This document shows, in pieces, positions 16,483 to 26,291 of a stretch of 41,720 nt of DNA. Origin of the DNA: Dorea_D hominis (GTDB taxonomy: Bacteria; Bacillota; Clostridia; Lachnospirales; Lachnospiraceae); the NCBI RefSeq assembly GCF_014287705.1, contig NZ_JACOOY010000022.1, positions 1 to 41,720 on the forward strand, in the 5' to 3' direction. The translations under genes were made by a program, and so were the position numbers. The notes under the pieces are model-generated. The model ran no database searches. It was not told the origin of the DNA and saw nothing but the letters and a program-made list of their open reading frames with translations. Each line of letters begins with the position of its first letter. The first letter of the stretch is position 1.

Positions 16483-18366
16483 ATGCACAGGAAAAAATAT
16501 TACATAGGTGCAGCGTTGATTGCAGCATTGGTCATTCTGTTTCCAGCAACAGCATTTGCTGTAGACGAAAAAGGCATATTGAAAGTGCTCATGAGGAACA
16601 ATGATATTCTTGCAATCAACAACATAGTTTCATCAGCAGTCCGGTGGTGTGGATGGTCACTAGTGAAAGGGCTGGCATGGGTTGCCACGAATGCAGCTAA
16701 TTTATTTGATAATTGCTTTAAATTAGTGGATTTCACAAAGTGGGGGCCGGTAGAAAACTTTATCAAAGCATGGAAACCGGTATTTGTATCATTAGTTTCG
16801 CTATCGCTGCTTTTTCTTGGCATTGTACTTATCTTTTGGCATGAAAAGAAACCAAAGTTTGTCATGAATCTGTGCCTGGCGGTATTAATCGTATCGTCTT
16901 CCGGCTATCTGATCCAGCAGTTGAATGGCTTTCTTGCTGATGATATGCGTAGTGCAATCGTGAACGATAATGCGGCGGAAAAATCAAAGGGCATTGTATA
17001 TGACATGGTGGGTTCTTCCGTATTTGACCTTATATATTTAGATGATCACATTAAAGGTGGTCTTATGAATATGACGAAGAAAAATCGGGTTACCTATTCC
17101 GATTTTTCAGAAAATGATATGGCAATGATTGATATCAACGAAATAGTGAAGCCTGATGATGTGAAAGAAAGCTCAAAAGATCTGATGTCTCACAGAATCC
17201 TATACAGACAGGATAATATCCAGGTAAAAGAAAGTTATAACGGAATTGCCTGGACAGATTTATTAAATGAATACTATTACCGGTATAACATACAGTGGTT
17301 TAACTGCATATTAGGGTTATGTTCTCTGATATTGATCTATGTCTGCCTGGCATATAAAGTAGTTCGGATTATATACGAAATCGTGATACAGCGAGTGCTT
17401 GCAGTATTATATTCCGCTAATTTATCAAATAGCCAAAAGACGTTAAAAATTATGGATAGCATTAAAGACAGCTACATTACGTTAGTTCTTGTGATGATAT
17501 GTTTGAAAATATACCTGTTAGCATATAAGTTCATAAATCAGACAGGATTTTCAGGATTCACACAGGCTATGATCCTTCTTTTTATCGCTTTTGCGGTAAT
17601 TGATGGACCTAATATTATCCAGAAACTTACTGGTATTGATGCAGGATTATCTTCCGGAACCGGAAAAATCATGGCAGGTATTCAGGCTTCCAGAATTGCA
17701 GGAATGATGATGAGTAAAGGACTTAGCGGAATGACAAATAGCAGTACTTTGGATAAAGAGAGTCGTACGAATAATACGGATCAGAGCGCAAAGGCAAATA
17801 TTGCAGAAAATATGAATCAGAAAAATGCGGAAATGCCTGGAGAAGCAAGTACAAATGCAAACGAAACGAATGAAAATCAAAAAGAAGAAAATAGCCAGAA
17901 TGATGCTGGAAATGCTATGAATTTGCAAAATAACAATACAGATCCGGAAATGGAAAACGCAGTTGATTCCGCAGAGTTAGGAACGGAATCTGCAAATTCT
18001 ATAGAAAGCTTGAATGGGGCAGATAGCGGAGAAATGACAGGGGCAGAACTTCCGGAGTCTGAAAGTATAGATGCAGAGATCCCGATTTCTAATGACATGA
18101 TGGATAGTTTGAATGGCGTTGATCCGTTAAATAAAAATGCAAATCTGGAAGATATGAACAAAGAAATCAGCCATCCGGATGAGTTGACAAAAAGAGATAT
18201 CAATCATAATGGAACGGTAGAGTTTGACGGACAGATTTTTCATCAGACATGGAAAGGTGTGTTAGAAGCAGATTCTTCTAATGGAAAAACGATGGATTCT
18301 ACAAGTAAGACACAAGGACAGATGGAACAGAAGAAGACAGCTCCAAAGGATATTTTTAATCCATAA
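16483..18366 (+). CDS. VirB6-like polytopic channel protein
   Basis: About 627 residues. A signal-like first helix ends in FPATAFA, followed by several hydrophobic segments (about 100-155 and 265-385) and a long hydrophilic tail rich in Asn, Glu, Ser and Met (about 410-627). The plan resembles the polytopic membrane proteins of Gram-positive T4SSs, such as the pLS20 conjugation membrane family. ATG 16483 is preferred over a TTG two codons earlier, because AGAGGAAGG lies 8 bases before it. It probably forms the inner part of the translocation pore, with the tail in contact with VirB4/VirD4. Confidence 0.78.
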   Translation: MHRKKYYIGAALIAALVILFPATAFAVDEKGILKVLMRNNDILAINNIVSSAVRWCGWSLVKGLAWVATNAANLFDNCFKLVDFTKWGPVENFIKAWKPVFVSLVSLSLLFLGIVLIFWHEKKPKFVMNLCLAVLIVSSSGYLIQQLNGFLADDMRSAIVNDNAAEKSKGIVYDMVGSSVFDLIYLDDHIKGGLMNMTKKNRVTYSDFSENDMAMIDINEIVKPDDVKESSKDLMSHRILYRQDNIQVKESYNGIAWTDLLNEYYYRYNIQWFNCILGLCSLILIYVCLAYKVVRIIYEIVIQRVLAVLYSANLSNSQKTLKIMDSIKDSYITLVLVMICLKIYLLAYKFINQTGFSGFTQAMILLFIAFAVIDGPNIIQKLTGIDAGLSSGTGKIMAGIQASRIAGMMMSKGLSGMTNSSTLDKESRTNNTDQSAKANIAENMNQKNAEMPGEASTNANETNENQKEENSQNDAGNAMNLQNNNTDPEMENAVDSAELGTESANSIESLNGADSGEMTGAELPESESIDAEIPISNDMMDSLNGVDPLNKNANLEDMNKEISHPDELTKRDINHNGTVEFDGQIFHQTWKGVLEADSSNGKTMDSTSKTQGQMEQKKTAPKDIFNP

Positions 18367-18392
18367 AAAAATGGCAGGAAGGAAGAAAGGCA

Positions 18393-19247
18393 ATGCGATA
18401 TCTGGTAGCAAAAGATATTAAATCCGAAACGAAGGTTTCAAAAAATATTTATATTTACGACTTTTTCTTTATCTTAATATACATGAGTGTATCACTGGTG
18501 CTTGCAAATTTAGTGCACCCGTCACTTAAGATTGTTTTTTTCATTTATTCTTTGGGGATGGCTGTGTTCTTAACCGCAAAATCTTACTATAACAAAAAAA
18601 GGCGTAATTACGAAAGCGTCATGATTATGCTGCGGAGAGATAAAGAAAGTTATTCCCCGGTCTTGAATAAAAGCCGGAGGCGGGAACGTATAGAGAAGGA
18701 AGAGGGATACCAAATGAAGAAAGGAAAAAAGGTAAAAAAAAGTATTCTTGAAAAAATAGATGTTGCAGAGTACCTGGAGGAAGGCTATTACCGGATGAAG
18801 GATGGAACTTATATGAATCTTGTTCAGATCAATTCAAAAGACCTGATCAATTCATCGGCGGATGAAGTGGAGTACGATTGCATGAAGTTTGCGAAGTTGT
18901 ACAAGCTGTTTGAAAATGACTTGAAATTGGTAGTGTTAAATTTCCCTTGCGATACAAAGGAACAGCAGGCTTATCTGCAGCGGAAAATAAACGCAACGAA
19001 TAATCAAATGTACAGAAAGTTCCTGCAGCAGAAATATGATGAGCTTGTATGGCTGGCGAAAAATAATACAACCAGAGAGTATTATTATATGGTTTATGCG
19101 AAAACACAGGAAGAGATGCAAAAAGAGATGTTGACATTGAAATCTACGCTTCATCTTGGAAATGATGGATTATTACTGGAAATACCGGAAGAAAAAAAGC
19201 ACAAAATATTATACCGCTTATATAATAAAAATTCACTGGTCGCATAG
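18393..19247 (+). CDS. VirB3-like membrane protein fused to a VirB4-N-like region
   Basis: A 284-residue protein. Two membrane helices (about 25-43 and 48-65) with short flanks are the hallmark of VirB3/PrgI-type subunits. The remaining 200 residues (from EYLEEGYYRMKDGTYMNLVQ) are soluble and resemble the region that precedes the ATPase core in VirB4 proteins. It lies 9 bases before virB4, with which it should assemble. Fusion or transfer of VirB3 and VirB4 N-terminal parts is common in Gram-positive systems. Confidence 0.72.
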   Translation: MRYLVAKDIKSETKVSKNIYIYDFFFILIYMSVSLVLANLVHPSLKIVFFIYSLGMAVFLTAKSYYNKKRRNYESVMIMLRRDKESYSPVLNKSRRRERIEKEEGYQMKKGKKVKKSILEKIDVAEYLEEGYYRMKDGTYMNLVQINSKDLINSSADEVEYDCMKFAKLYKLFENDLKLVVLNFPCDTKEQQAYLQRKINATNNQMYRKFLQQKYDELVWLAKNNTTREYYYMVYAKTQEEMQKEMLTLKSTLHLGNDGLLLEIPEEKKHKILYRLYNKNSLVA

Positions 19248-19256
19248 GAGATAAGG

Positions 19257-21179
19257 ATGTTTAGGAAAAAGAAAAAAAAGCAAAAGAAAAATAGTTATGA
19301 TCCATATTTGATGGAACGAATCCAGCCGCAGGGGGGAGTCACATTTGCGGACAGTCGCTATGTATTAACCGGAAGCGGATATGAGACATGTATACACATA
19401 TATGAATTTCCGCAGAAACTGGAAGAGTTTTGGTTATCCAAAATTTGTAATATCAATAACACGATCACAACCGTTGATATTGCAACCGATAATATTATCG
19501 AGGTGCAGAAGAATATTAACAGGTCAATGAGAGAGCAGCAGAGCCGCTATATGGAAGCGACCGATTTTCAGGAAAAATATAATGCTAAGCAGAGATATCA
19601 GGAGATGGAACGACTCTACGATGAAATATCTGCAATGGGTGAAGTAATCAAATTATTACATGTCCGTATTTTTGTGGCAGATCCATCCTGGAATCAGTTG
19701 GAAGATAAAGTAAAAAATATCATGGCAAAATTAGAAAGTGGTGGATATAAAACTGCAATTTTCCTGAATGAATCCGAGACAGAGTGGATGTCTGTATTTC
19801 GTTCATATAACCGTCAGCAGCAAGAACCTTTCTTTACATATGGACAACCGTTAACTGCAAGTGTTGTGGCGGCCGGAAATCCGTTTCACTACAGCTCCTT
19901 AGAAGATCCGACAGGAGATTTTCTGGGACGTACGCCATGTGGTGGAAATGTTTTATTTAACGAATTTACAAAAACAATTACAAGGCTGTACTATAACTCC
20001 ATTGTTTTCGGAACAATGGGTTCCGGAAAATCTACTCTTTTGAAAAAACGTTTTCTGAGCAATGCGATCAAAGGAAATTATGTACGTACATTTGATATTT
20101 CCGGAGAATTTACGATCCTAACCAAAACACTTGGTGGCAAAGTAATTAAACTGGATGGAACAAATGGCGTATTAAATCCATTAGAGGTATTACGTGCGGA
20201 AGACAATGAAGGAATCTCCTTTATCCGGCATATCTCTAAGGTTTCCACTTTGTATAAATATCTGGTGGAAGGAAATACAAGCGTAGAAGAAATCGTTGAG
20301 TTTGAAGAGCTTTTGAGAGAACTATATAAGAATTTCGGAATGGAATTGAAAAGTGGACAGGCTGTTACCCAGATTACTGGATTGCCGGCGGACAGATATC
20401 CGATTTTTTCAGATTTTCTAAAATTTCTTGATAAAAAAATAGAAGAAATGCAGGAAAGTACCTATGTAAATGAAGTAGGGATGGAGCTGATCAAGAAAAA
20501 ATTAATTTTGGTAGATAAGATCCGGCGTGTGATTGGAAACGTTGTTGAAACATATGGATCCTTATTTGATGGGTATACATCTATTGACAATATATTGGAT
20601 GAGCAAATCGTAACTTTCGATTTGTCAACCGTAAAAGAAATGAAAGCATCGATTTTTGATGCACAGATTTTTAATATGATCTCTCTGTGCTGGGATAACT
20701 GTGTAACGAATGGAAAGTTAATGTCAGAAATGTATCGAAAAGGTGAGATTGAATTAGAAGATATTACCAGTTTCCTGATGATTATTGATGAGAGCCATCG
20801 ATGGCTGAATGCTAAAAAAAGACACGCGCTGGAATTAATTACCATTTATTTACGAGAGGCAAGAAAATTTTTTGGCGGCATCATGTTGGCAAGCCAGTCC
20901 ATTCGTGACTATGTTCCGGAAGGATCTGCAGATGAGGCAATCGATGATTTGAAAAAGATTTTTGAATTGACACAGTACAAATTTATATTTCATCAGGATT
21001 CCAACACACTGCCGTTACTTGACCGGATATTTGAAAGTACATTGACCAGATCGCAGCGAAATAAGATCCCTAAATTGGAAGTTGGCGAAAATATCTTATG
21101 CATTGCATCGGATAAAAATTTGGAGTTCCGCGTGCATCTGACGAAAGAGGAAGAAAAGCTGTTTAACGGAGGCGTTTAG
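19257..21179 (+). CDS. VirB4-type conjugation ATPase
   Basis: A 640-residue ATPase that powers assembly of the transfer channel. Walker A GTMGSGKSTLLKK is near residue 252, Walker B LMIIDESHRWL near 507, and the following LREARKFFGGIMLASQSI is typical of VirB4/TraE. The N-terminal 220 residues are the substrate/channel-binding part. ATG follows AGGAGATAAGG. The TAG stop overlaps the GTG start of the next gene (21179), showing translational coupling. This gene, the VirD4 gene and the wall hydrolase together define the transfer apparatus. Confidence 0.93.
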   Translation: MFRKKKKKQKKNSYDPYLMERIQPQGGVTFADSRYVLTGSGYETCIHIYEFPQKLEEFWLSKICNINNTITTVDIATDNIIEVQKNINRSMREQQSRYMEATDFQEKYNAKQRYQEMERLYDEISAMGEVIKLLHVRIFVADPSWNQLEDKVKNIMAKLESGGYKTAIFLNESETEWMSVFRSYNRQQQEPFFTYGQPLTASVVAAGNPFHYSSLEDPTGDFLGRTPCGGNVLFNEFTKTITRLYYNSIVFGTMGSGKSTLLKKRFLSNAIKGNYVRTFDISGEFTILTKTLGGKVIKLDGTNGVLNPLEVLRAEDNEGISFIRHISKVSTLYKYLVEGNTSVEEIVEFEELLRELYKNFGMELKSGQAVTQITGLPADRYPIFSDFLKFLDKKIEEMQESTYVNEVGMELIKKKLILVDKIRRVIGNVVETYGSLFDGYTSIDNILDEQIVTFDLSTVKEMKASIFDAQIFNMISLCWDNCVTNGKLMSEMYRKGEIELEDITSFLMIIDESHRWLNAKKRHALELITIYLREARKFFGGIMLASQSIRDYVPEGSADEAIDDLKKIFELTQYKFIFHQDSNTLPLLDRIFESTLTRSQRNKIPKLEVGENILCIASDKNLEFRVHLTKEEEKLFNGGV

Positions 21180-22273
21180 TGGATGTTACAAGGAAGATAA
21201 AAAAAACAATATTTATAATAGGAATTGCTGCGTTGGCATTAATGCTGATCGGAGTCACTACAACAACACAGAGTATCGTAATGATTTTAGGTATCATTAA
21301 TGGAGAAAACGAGAATGGAAATGATGATGTTCAGGATGTAGAAATCGATTTAGATGGGATGCCGCCCTGGGTTACAAATGAAATCTTGGTAACTAGTTTG
21401 CAACTGCAGGAAAAATATGGAATCTATGCTAGTGTGACGATCGCGCAGGCTCAGCAGGAAGTTGGCGGTACATGGGATGGAACGTCTCTATACAATACAG
21501 CGTCAAAAGAATATAACTTATTCGGACTCAAAGCAACGGGAACTGGAAGTAGCTGGAAGGGTGAAGTCACATGGGATGGAACCAGAGGAGCCACCGGTAC
21601 ATATCGAAAATATACGTCCTACTCGCAAGGACTGAAAGATAGGGCGAGGCTTTTACTTACTTCTTCAGCTTATAAAAAGATAGCAGAAACAGCAAGAAAG
21701 AGATCTGGAAGCCAGGCACAGTTAGAAGCATTATCAAAATCTCCATGGTGCGAGAATCAGTATAATACTTTGAATATGTATATGAAAAAATTCAATCTTT
21801 CCAGGCTGGATCATATGACTGTGGCAGGATTATCTAATACCGATAGCACCGGAGGCGAATCTACCGGAGGGCAGGATCTGAAGCACGCTACAAAAAAACA
21901 GAAAAAGGTATATAACGTAGCCATGCAGGGAAGTTTGTTTGGCTGCCGTGGCGGCCAGTGTCAGAAATGGGTTGCTACGGTATATCAGAAAGCGTTAGGT
22001 GGACGGTATAAATCTATATGCTGTGCACACAATGGTTGGATGACATGGGGCGTATCTACTTCGACAAAAAATATTCCGATTGGGGCAACGGTTTATAACA
22101 GGGGTTCCGGAAAATCGGGAAGCTGCCACGCATTGCTCGGTCATGTTGGTATATATGTTGGCAACGGCATGGTTGTGTCGAATACCGGTATTTGGAAAAA
22201 ACAGACATTAACTTCATTTGTGAAAAATGGATGGTTTGGATGGGGTTGGAACGCAGGCGAACCATTGAATTAA
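21179..22273 (+). CDS. Bifunctional peptidoglycan hydrolase of the T4SS (VirB1-like)
   Basis: A 364-residue membrane-anchored hydrolase that opens the wall for the channel. Residues 8-40 form an anchor helix. Residues 60-205 are a glucosaminidase/FlgJ-like domain (SVTIAQAQQEVGGTWDG, LFGLKATG). Residues 245-364 are a CHAP/NlpC-like peptidase with Cys in GGQCQKWVATVY (about 261) and His in GHVGIYVGNG (about 321). Start is GTG overlapping the virB4 stop. Fusion of a glycan cleaver and an endopeptidase is usual for Gram-positive conjugation systems. Confidence 0.88.
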   Translation: MDVTRKIKKTIFIIGIAALALMLIGVTTTTQSIVMILGIINGENENGNDDVQDVEIDLDGMPPWVTNEILVTSLQLQEKYGIYASVTIAQAQQEVGGTWDGTSLYNTASKEYNLFGLKATGTGSSWKGEVTWDGTRGATGTYRKYTSYSQGLKDRARLLLTSSAYKKIAETARKRSGSQAQLEALSKSPWCENQYNTLNMYMKKFNLSRLDHMTVAGLSNTDSTGGESTGGQDLKHATKKQKKVYNVAMQGSLFGCRGGQCQKWVATVYQKALGGRYKSICCAHNGWMTWGVSTSTKNIPIGATVYNRGSGKSGSCHALLGHVGIYVGNGMVVSNTGIWKKQTLTSFVKNGWFGWGWNAGEPLN

Positions 22274-22331
22274 TAGGTTGCACCAATGGATAGGCTGGTG
22301 TATCACACCGTAACCATTTAACGATAGATTC

Positions 22332-22354
22332 CTTCCGGCTGATCCGGCCGGAAG
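22332..22354 (+). promoter_or_regulatory. G+C-rich hairpin between hydrolase and lipoprotein-like genes
   Basis: CTTCCGGC (22332-22339) pairs with GCCGGAAG (22347-22354). No T-run follows, and the next gene's AAGGAG site lies just behind it. It may protect or modulate the message rather than end it. Confidence 0.5.
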
Positions 22355-22370
22355 AGAAAGGAGAAGATGG

Positions 22371-22850
22371 ATGAAATCAAGAAGAATAATAGGAGTATTA
22401 CTTATTATATTTGCAGTTGTATTGATGGGCATTATCTTTTTTGGAATGCCTGGACAGAGTAAAAAATCAGGAGAAAACGCAAAAATAGAAAAAGTTAAAA
22501 AAGAAAAAATACGTACTAATAATGAAGAGAAAAGTGAAGAAGAAAAGACACAACAGGATGAATATCCACAGGAAGAATCAGAATTGAGTGATATTAAATG
22601 TGAAATCTGTGATATGCGGACGGAAGTGAAAGAGCAGATAAAAAATTATGCAGCATTTGAAAATGCAATCAAAAACTGGATGCTGATGAATGGATATACA
22701 AATGAAAAAATTATATCCAGAAATGATGTGACCACACAATATGATTCGGGGAAAAAATTATATTGGATGATCTTAGAAAAAGGAAACAAATCTTTTTACG
22801 TTGTGGAAGATATGCAAAGCGGAACTTGTAAAACCATCGACAAGAAATAA
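22371..22850 (+). CDS. Membrane-anchored hypothetical protein of the transfer operon
   Basis: A 159-residue protein with one N-terminal hydrophobic helix (IIGVLLIIFAVVLMGIIFFG), then a Lys/Glu-rich linker and a C-terminal domain of about 85 residues with CEICDMRTEV. The cysteines are spaced C-x2-C but no second pair is present, so zinc binding is unlikely. ATG follows AAGGAGAAGATGG. Probable extracytoplasmic accessory protein; no family recognised. Confidence 0.65.
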   Translation: MKSRRIIGVLLIIFAVVLMGIIFFGMPGQSKKSGENAKIEKVKKEKIRTNNEEKSEEEKTQQDEYPQEESELSDIKCEICDMRTEVKEQIKNYAAFENAIKNWMLMNGYTNEKIISRNDVTTQYDSGKKLYWMILEKGNKSFYVVEDMQSGTCKTIDKK

Positions 22851-22878
22851 AAATGTAAACAAATGAGGAGTGAGGAAA

Positions 22879-23193
22879 ATGAGACAGATGTATATATGTT
22901 GTCCGAGTGACAAGAAACTAGCATGTGAAGCAATTGCCAGAGAAAAATATAAAGATATGAAGATCTGTAAAGATCTAATGATGGCGGATGTGATGTTTGT
23001 CGTTGGGCCACCGGAATCCTGGAGTGAAAAAATGTGTCAGGATATGGAGTGGGGACGGACAGTGGAAATGGAATTGAAATACGTTAATGAGAAAATGGTA
23101 GATTCGAAATTCTATGAAGCGTTAATTTCTGAAAAAAAGACGGTTCAGATGTTACGCTCAGAGAAAATCTATGATTATGAGAGGGAACGCTAA
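22879..23193 (+). CDS. Hypothetical 104-residue protein
   Basis: Soluble protein MRQMYICCPSDKKLACEAIA with an alternating pattern (MMADVMFVVGPPESWSEKMC and MEWGRTVEMELKYVNEK) that resembles a small Rossmann-like fold of the nucleoside deoxyribosyltransferase-like type. That is only a pattern impression. ATG at 22879 is preferred over GTG at 22870 since GAGGAG lies 8 bases before it. The stop overlaps the next ATG (TAATG), so translation is coupled. Confidence 0.6.
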   Translation: MRQMYICCPSDKKLACEAIAREKYKDMKICKDLMMADVMFVVGPPESWSEKMCQDMEWGRTVEMELKYVNEKMVDSKFYEALISEKKTVQMLRSEKIYDYERER

Positions 23194-23990
23194 TGGCAAG
23201 CGAAAGAAAAAAACGAAACCGTAATATATTTTTCTCAATCGTTCTTTTTCTTTTTATTGGAGGATATACAGTTTTTTTTACATCCAGATTTTGGCTGCGT
23301 ATTCCGGTTCAGTCTGGAAATGCTACGAAAATAGGTACTACAGTAGATTGGAATGACCGAGAAGTAAAATTGATCAGATGGGAATATTCTAAGCAGCAAA
23401 ATGAAATGGAAGTGGAACTTGACATTACAAACAAAAGATATGATGGAATTAACCGATACAAGTTTTCGGCAGTGGATCTGAATGGAAATCCTCTATATGT
23501 CGATAAGATCATTGAAGAAGATGACTGGATAGTGTTGCAAATAAAAGATCTGCCAAGTCGTTGGTCCGATATCTCACTTCGGATGGACATGCCGAAAGAG
23601 AGTGAAGACACGACGTTAAAACTGTATAGCAGCTTACAGGATGTAAAAAAAGTTGGAAAAATTGAGAAGAGATCCCGAACAGAGTATAAAGTCTTGCGCT
23701 GTGACAGCCAGATAGCAGATTATAATAAGAAGATTCAAAAAGCGGAACAAAAGCAAGGCAAACTGAATCAGGAAAATCTCCGGATTGATGATAAGATTGC
23801 AGAATTAAAAGAAAAGGAAACTTATCAAACAGATGAGGAGAAAGAAAATACAGAGCAATTGATATCCGATGCAGAGAGCCAGAAGCAGATGAACACGGAT
23901 GAAATGGAAGAATTGAAAAACAAAGTAACGGAATATCAGCAAAGAGTATCTAACATTGAAAAACAGAAAGAGAAAATAGCAAATGAGTAA
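23193..23990 (+). CDS. Membrane protein with C-terminal coiled coil
   Basis: A 265-residue protein. Residues 10-30 are a membrane helix (IFFSIVLFLFIGGYTVFFTS). Residues 40-150 form a beta-rich domain (REVKLIRWEYSKQQNEMEVE). Residues 170-265 are a long heptad coiled coil (IADYNKKIQKAEQKQGKLNQ onward). It overlaps both neighbours by a few bases. This plan suits a structural component that holds the channel complex. No name can be given. Confidence 0.68.
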   Translation: MASERKKRNRNIFFSIVLFLFIGGYTVFFTSRFWLRIPVQSGNATKIGTTVDWNDREVKLIRWEYSKQQNEMEVELDITNKRYDGINRYKFSAVDLNGNPLYVDKIIEEDDWIVLQIKDLPSRWSDISLRMDMPKESEDTTLKLYSSLQDVKKVGKIEKRSRTEYKVLRCDSQIADYNKKIQKAEQKQGKLNQENLRIDDKIAELKEKETYQTDEEKENTEQLISDAESQKQMNTDEMEELKNKVTEYQQRVSNIEKQKEKIANE

Positions 23991-24897
23991 CGTTTATCAG
24001 ATCATAAAAGAACAGATCCGGATTATTGATTATGCACCACGGCTGGGATTTACTGTGAAACGAAAAGGAAAATATTATAGTTTGAAAGAGCATGACTCTG
24101 TGATCATAGATCCGGAAAAAAATTGCTTTTGGCGTAATTCTGTTCCGACTATGGGAACTGCGATTGGGAGAGGCGGATCGATCATTGACTTTGTTCTTGA
24201 GTTTACCAATATGGATCTTCATGAAGTATTAAAAGTGCTGACACAGGAGATTGGTGGAGCAGAGCAATTGTCACAGCTTCCGCAATTTGAAATCCGGTCA
24301 GCAGATAAAAAAAGGATATTCCGGTTACCGGAGAAAGACCAGCATATGCATAATGTTTTTGCGTATTTGGTTAAGACAAGAAAAATTGCTCCGGATATAG
24401 TGCAGGAAATGATTCATAGAAAGCAGTTATATCAGGATGTCCATAAGAACTGTGTGTTTGTCGGATATGACCATGCAGAAAAAGAAAAGCCGGTATTTGC
24501 CTGTCTACGCGGAACCAATACATACAGATCTTTTTATGGAGACGTTCCAGGATGTGATTATAAACAGGGAATATATGTAGATAACCAGGCGGCCGCTATA
24601 TATATCACGGAAAGTATGATTGAGAGCTTATCAGTCATGACGCTTAAGCGAGAACATTGGAAAAATTTCAATTATCTTGCTCTAGCTGGTGTCGGAAAAG
24701 TGGAAAGTATATATTCTTATCTGCCGGATAGGAGTATAAAGGAAATCTGGATCGGAACAAATAACGATCACGGTGGAAAGCTGGCTTGTGATCTCCTGAA
24801 AAAGATCATAGGAAAGGAAAGACCGGATGTTCAGATTATAGTAGATCTTCCGGAACAGGAAAATGATTGGAACGACTTGCTTAAGAAGAAAGGATAA
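23983..24897 (+). CDS. DUF3991/Toprim primase-like protein
   Basis: A 304-residue protein. The N-terminal part lacks the CHC2 zinc finger but has the DUF3991-like region (LGFTVKRKGKYYSLKEHDSV, GGSIIDFVLEF). The C-terminal part is a Toprim fold: YITESMIESLSVM supplies the catalytic Glu, and IGTNNDHGGKLACDLL corresponds to the DxD-like metal site, here NND. Such proteins in conjugative elements are thought to prime or process transferred single-stranded DNA. The absent zinc finger and altered DxD leave real doubt about catalysis. Starts within the previous gene. Confidence 0.78.
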   Translation: MSNVYQIIKEQIRIIDYAPRLGFTVKRKGKYYSLKEHDSVIIDPEKNCFWRNSVPTMGTAIGRGGSIIDFVLEFTNMDLHEVLKVLTQEIGGAEQLSQLPQFEIRSADKKRIFRLPEKDQHMHNVFAYLVKTRKIAPDIVQEMIHRKQLYQDVHKNCVFVGYDHAEKEKPVFACLRGTNTYRSFYGDVPGCDYKQGIYVDNQAAAIYITESMIESLSVMTLKREHWKNFNYLALAGVGKVESIYSYLPDRSIKEIWIGTNNDHGGKLACDLLKKIIGKERPDVQIIVDLPEQENDWNDLLKKKG

Positions 24898-24901
24898 AGA
24901 T

Positions 24902-25984
24902 ATGCTTGTTTACGTTGGGAATACAGAAAAAGGCTATTGGACAGAAGATGTAGCGAAAAAACATGGATGGCAGGTAAAATACATAAAATCCAGTTTGCAT
25001 ATAGAAGATCAGGTAAATGATATATTGTCCTGTGAAGGGTGTAAAGTGATTGTGTATGATATTGGTCAATATGCTACTCCGGCAAAAGAAATTGCTGAAG
25101 TGATCAAAAAAATACAACTTGCGAATCAGGCATTGCCGGTGATGGATGCGACCGATATTAACAGACAGAGTGATCTGATCATGCATTTAAATTATCAGGG
25201 GATTTTTACATGTGTATTTTGTGATCGTTTGGCTGATAAAAAGGAAGAACTGGAAGCGTGCATTGCCGGGAAACGTACAAGACCAGATATGGGACAGAAT
25301 TTTGAAGATGAAGTTGAAATATCACAGAAAAATAATGATATTGCTAATGCAAAGACTATAGGTGTAGTGGGAGCTATAAAGCGGATGGGAACTACTACGC
25401 AAGCTATACAGCTTGTGAAATATCTCATATATAGCGGATACAAGGCTTGTTATATTGAAATGAATGAGCATAAATGGGTAGAAGCACTAGTAGAAGCATA
25501 TGAAGATGTGGAAGTTGATCCGGTGAATGGAAAGGCGACATATCGGGGAATTGATATGTACTATAAGATGGAAAAACTTCCGGATATTTTGCAGCAAGAT
25601 TATGATTATTACATATACGATTATGGGGTGTATGATGACCGTGGATTCAATAAAATTTCATTCCTGGAAAAAAATATACAGATCAGCGTTGTCGGCGTTA
25701 AGCCTGGGGAATTTGAAAAAACATACATGTTGATTGAAAATAACTTCTATCAAAAAATGGCATACATTTTTAATTTTACATCAGAAGACCGGGAAGAACA
25801 GGATGATATTTTAGAATTGATGGGTGATAAAAGGGACAGCACATTCTTTGCGAAAGACTGTAGAGATCCATTTAAATTAACACATCTTGAATTATATCGT
25901 GATATATTGGATGATCCGGAACAGAAAAAAGAAAAGAAAGCGAAAAAGAAAAAAGGCTTTTTCAGAAGAGGAAAACATGAGTAA
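24902..25984 (+). CDS. CpaE/MinD-like P-loop protein with degenerate Walker A
   Basis: About 360 residues from ATG at 24902 (after AAAGGATAAAGAT), preferred over an upstream ATG inside the Toprim gene. Residues 1-135 look like a receiver-type alpha/beta domain. Then IGVVGAIKRMGTTTQAIQLV replaces the KGGxGKTT motif of ParA/MinD proteins and lacks the signature first Lys. DYYIYDYGVYDDRGF fits the Walker B region. The C terminus is a Lys-rich tail (EKKAKKKKGFFRRGK). This layout resembles CpaE/TadZ-type localisation proteins. A role placing the transfer machine at a membrane site is an inference. Confidence 0.65.
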   Translation: MLVYVGNTEKGYWTEDVAKKHGWQVKYIKSSLHIEDQVNDILSCEGCKVIVYDIGQYATPAKEIAEVIKKIQLANQALPVMDATDINRQSDLIMHLNYQGIFTCVFCDRLADKKEELEACIAGKRTRPDMGQNFEDEVEISQKNNDIANAKTIGVVGAIKRMGTTTQAIQLVKYLIYSGYKACYIEMNEHKWVEALVEAYEDVEVDPVNGKATYRGIDMYYKMEKLPDILQQDYDYYIYDYGVYDDRGFNKISFLEKNIQISVVGVKPGEFEKTYMLIENNFYQKMAYIFNFTSEDREEQDDILELMGDKRDSTFFAKDCRDPFKLTHLELYRDILDDPEQKKEKKAKKKKGFFRRGKHE

Positions 25985-26285
25985 ATACAGGAAAAATATA
26001 GTGGAAGACATTCAGGCAAAAAATGACTTCCAGGAATCACAGAGAGAGCTGAAGAAAAAGCATCATATAGATGATGCTGAAGAAAAAATTATAGTAGAAA
26101 AAAGCAGCGTATTCCGTACGTTGGTAAAAGTGATCGGGACGCTGATCCGGATTGCAGCGACAATAGTGATCGCTGCACTGGCAATAATAGGACTTGCCGG
26201 GCTTATATATCCGGCACCACGAACAGAGCTTTTTAAAATCGGAACAGAAATGTATCTGCAGCTTAGTGCATGGATCCCAAAATAG
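25977..26285 (+). CDS. Small membrane protein, last gene of the transfer operon
   Basis: A 102-residue protein: a basic, helical cytoplasmic part (QESQRELKKKHHIDDAEEK), one hydrophobic helix (RIAATIVIAALAIIGLAGLI) and a short outside segment. ATG 25977 overlaps the end of the P-loop gene by 8 bases and follows AGAGGAAAAC. The membrane anchor beside a possible localisation ATPase suggests a partner relation. A hairpin follows 6 bases after the stop. Confidence 0.65.
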   Translation: MSKYRKNIVEDIQAKNDFQESQRELKKKHHIDDAEEKIIVEKSSVFRTLVKVIGTLIRIAATIVIAALAIIGLAGLIYPAPRTELFKIGTEMYLQLSAWIPK

Positions 26286-26291
26286 AAAAAG

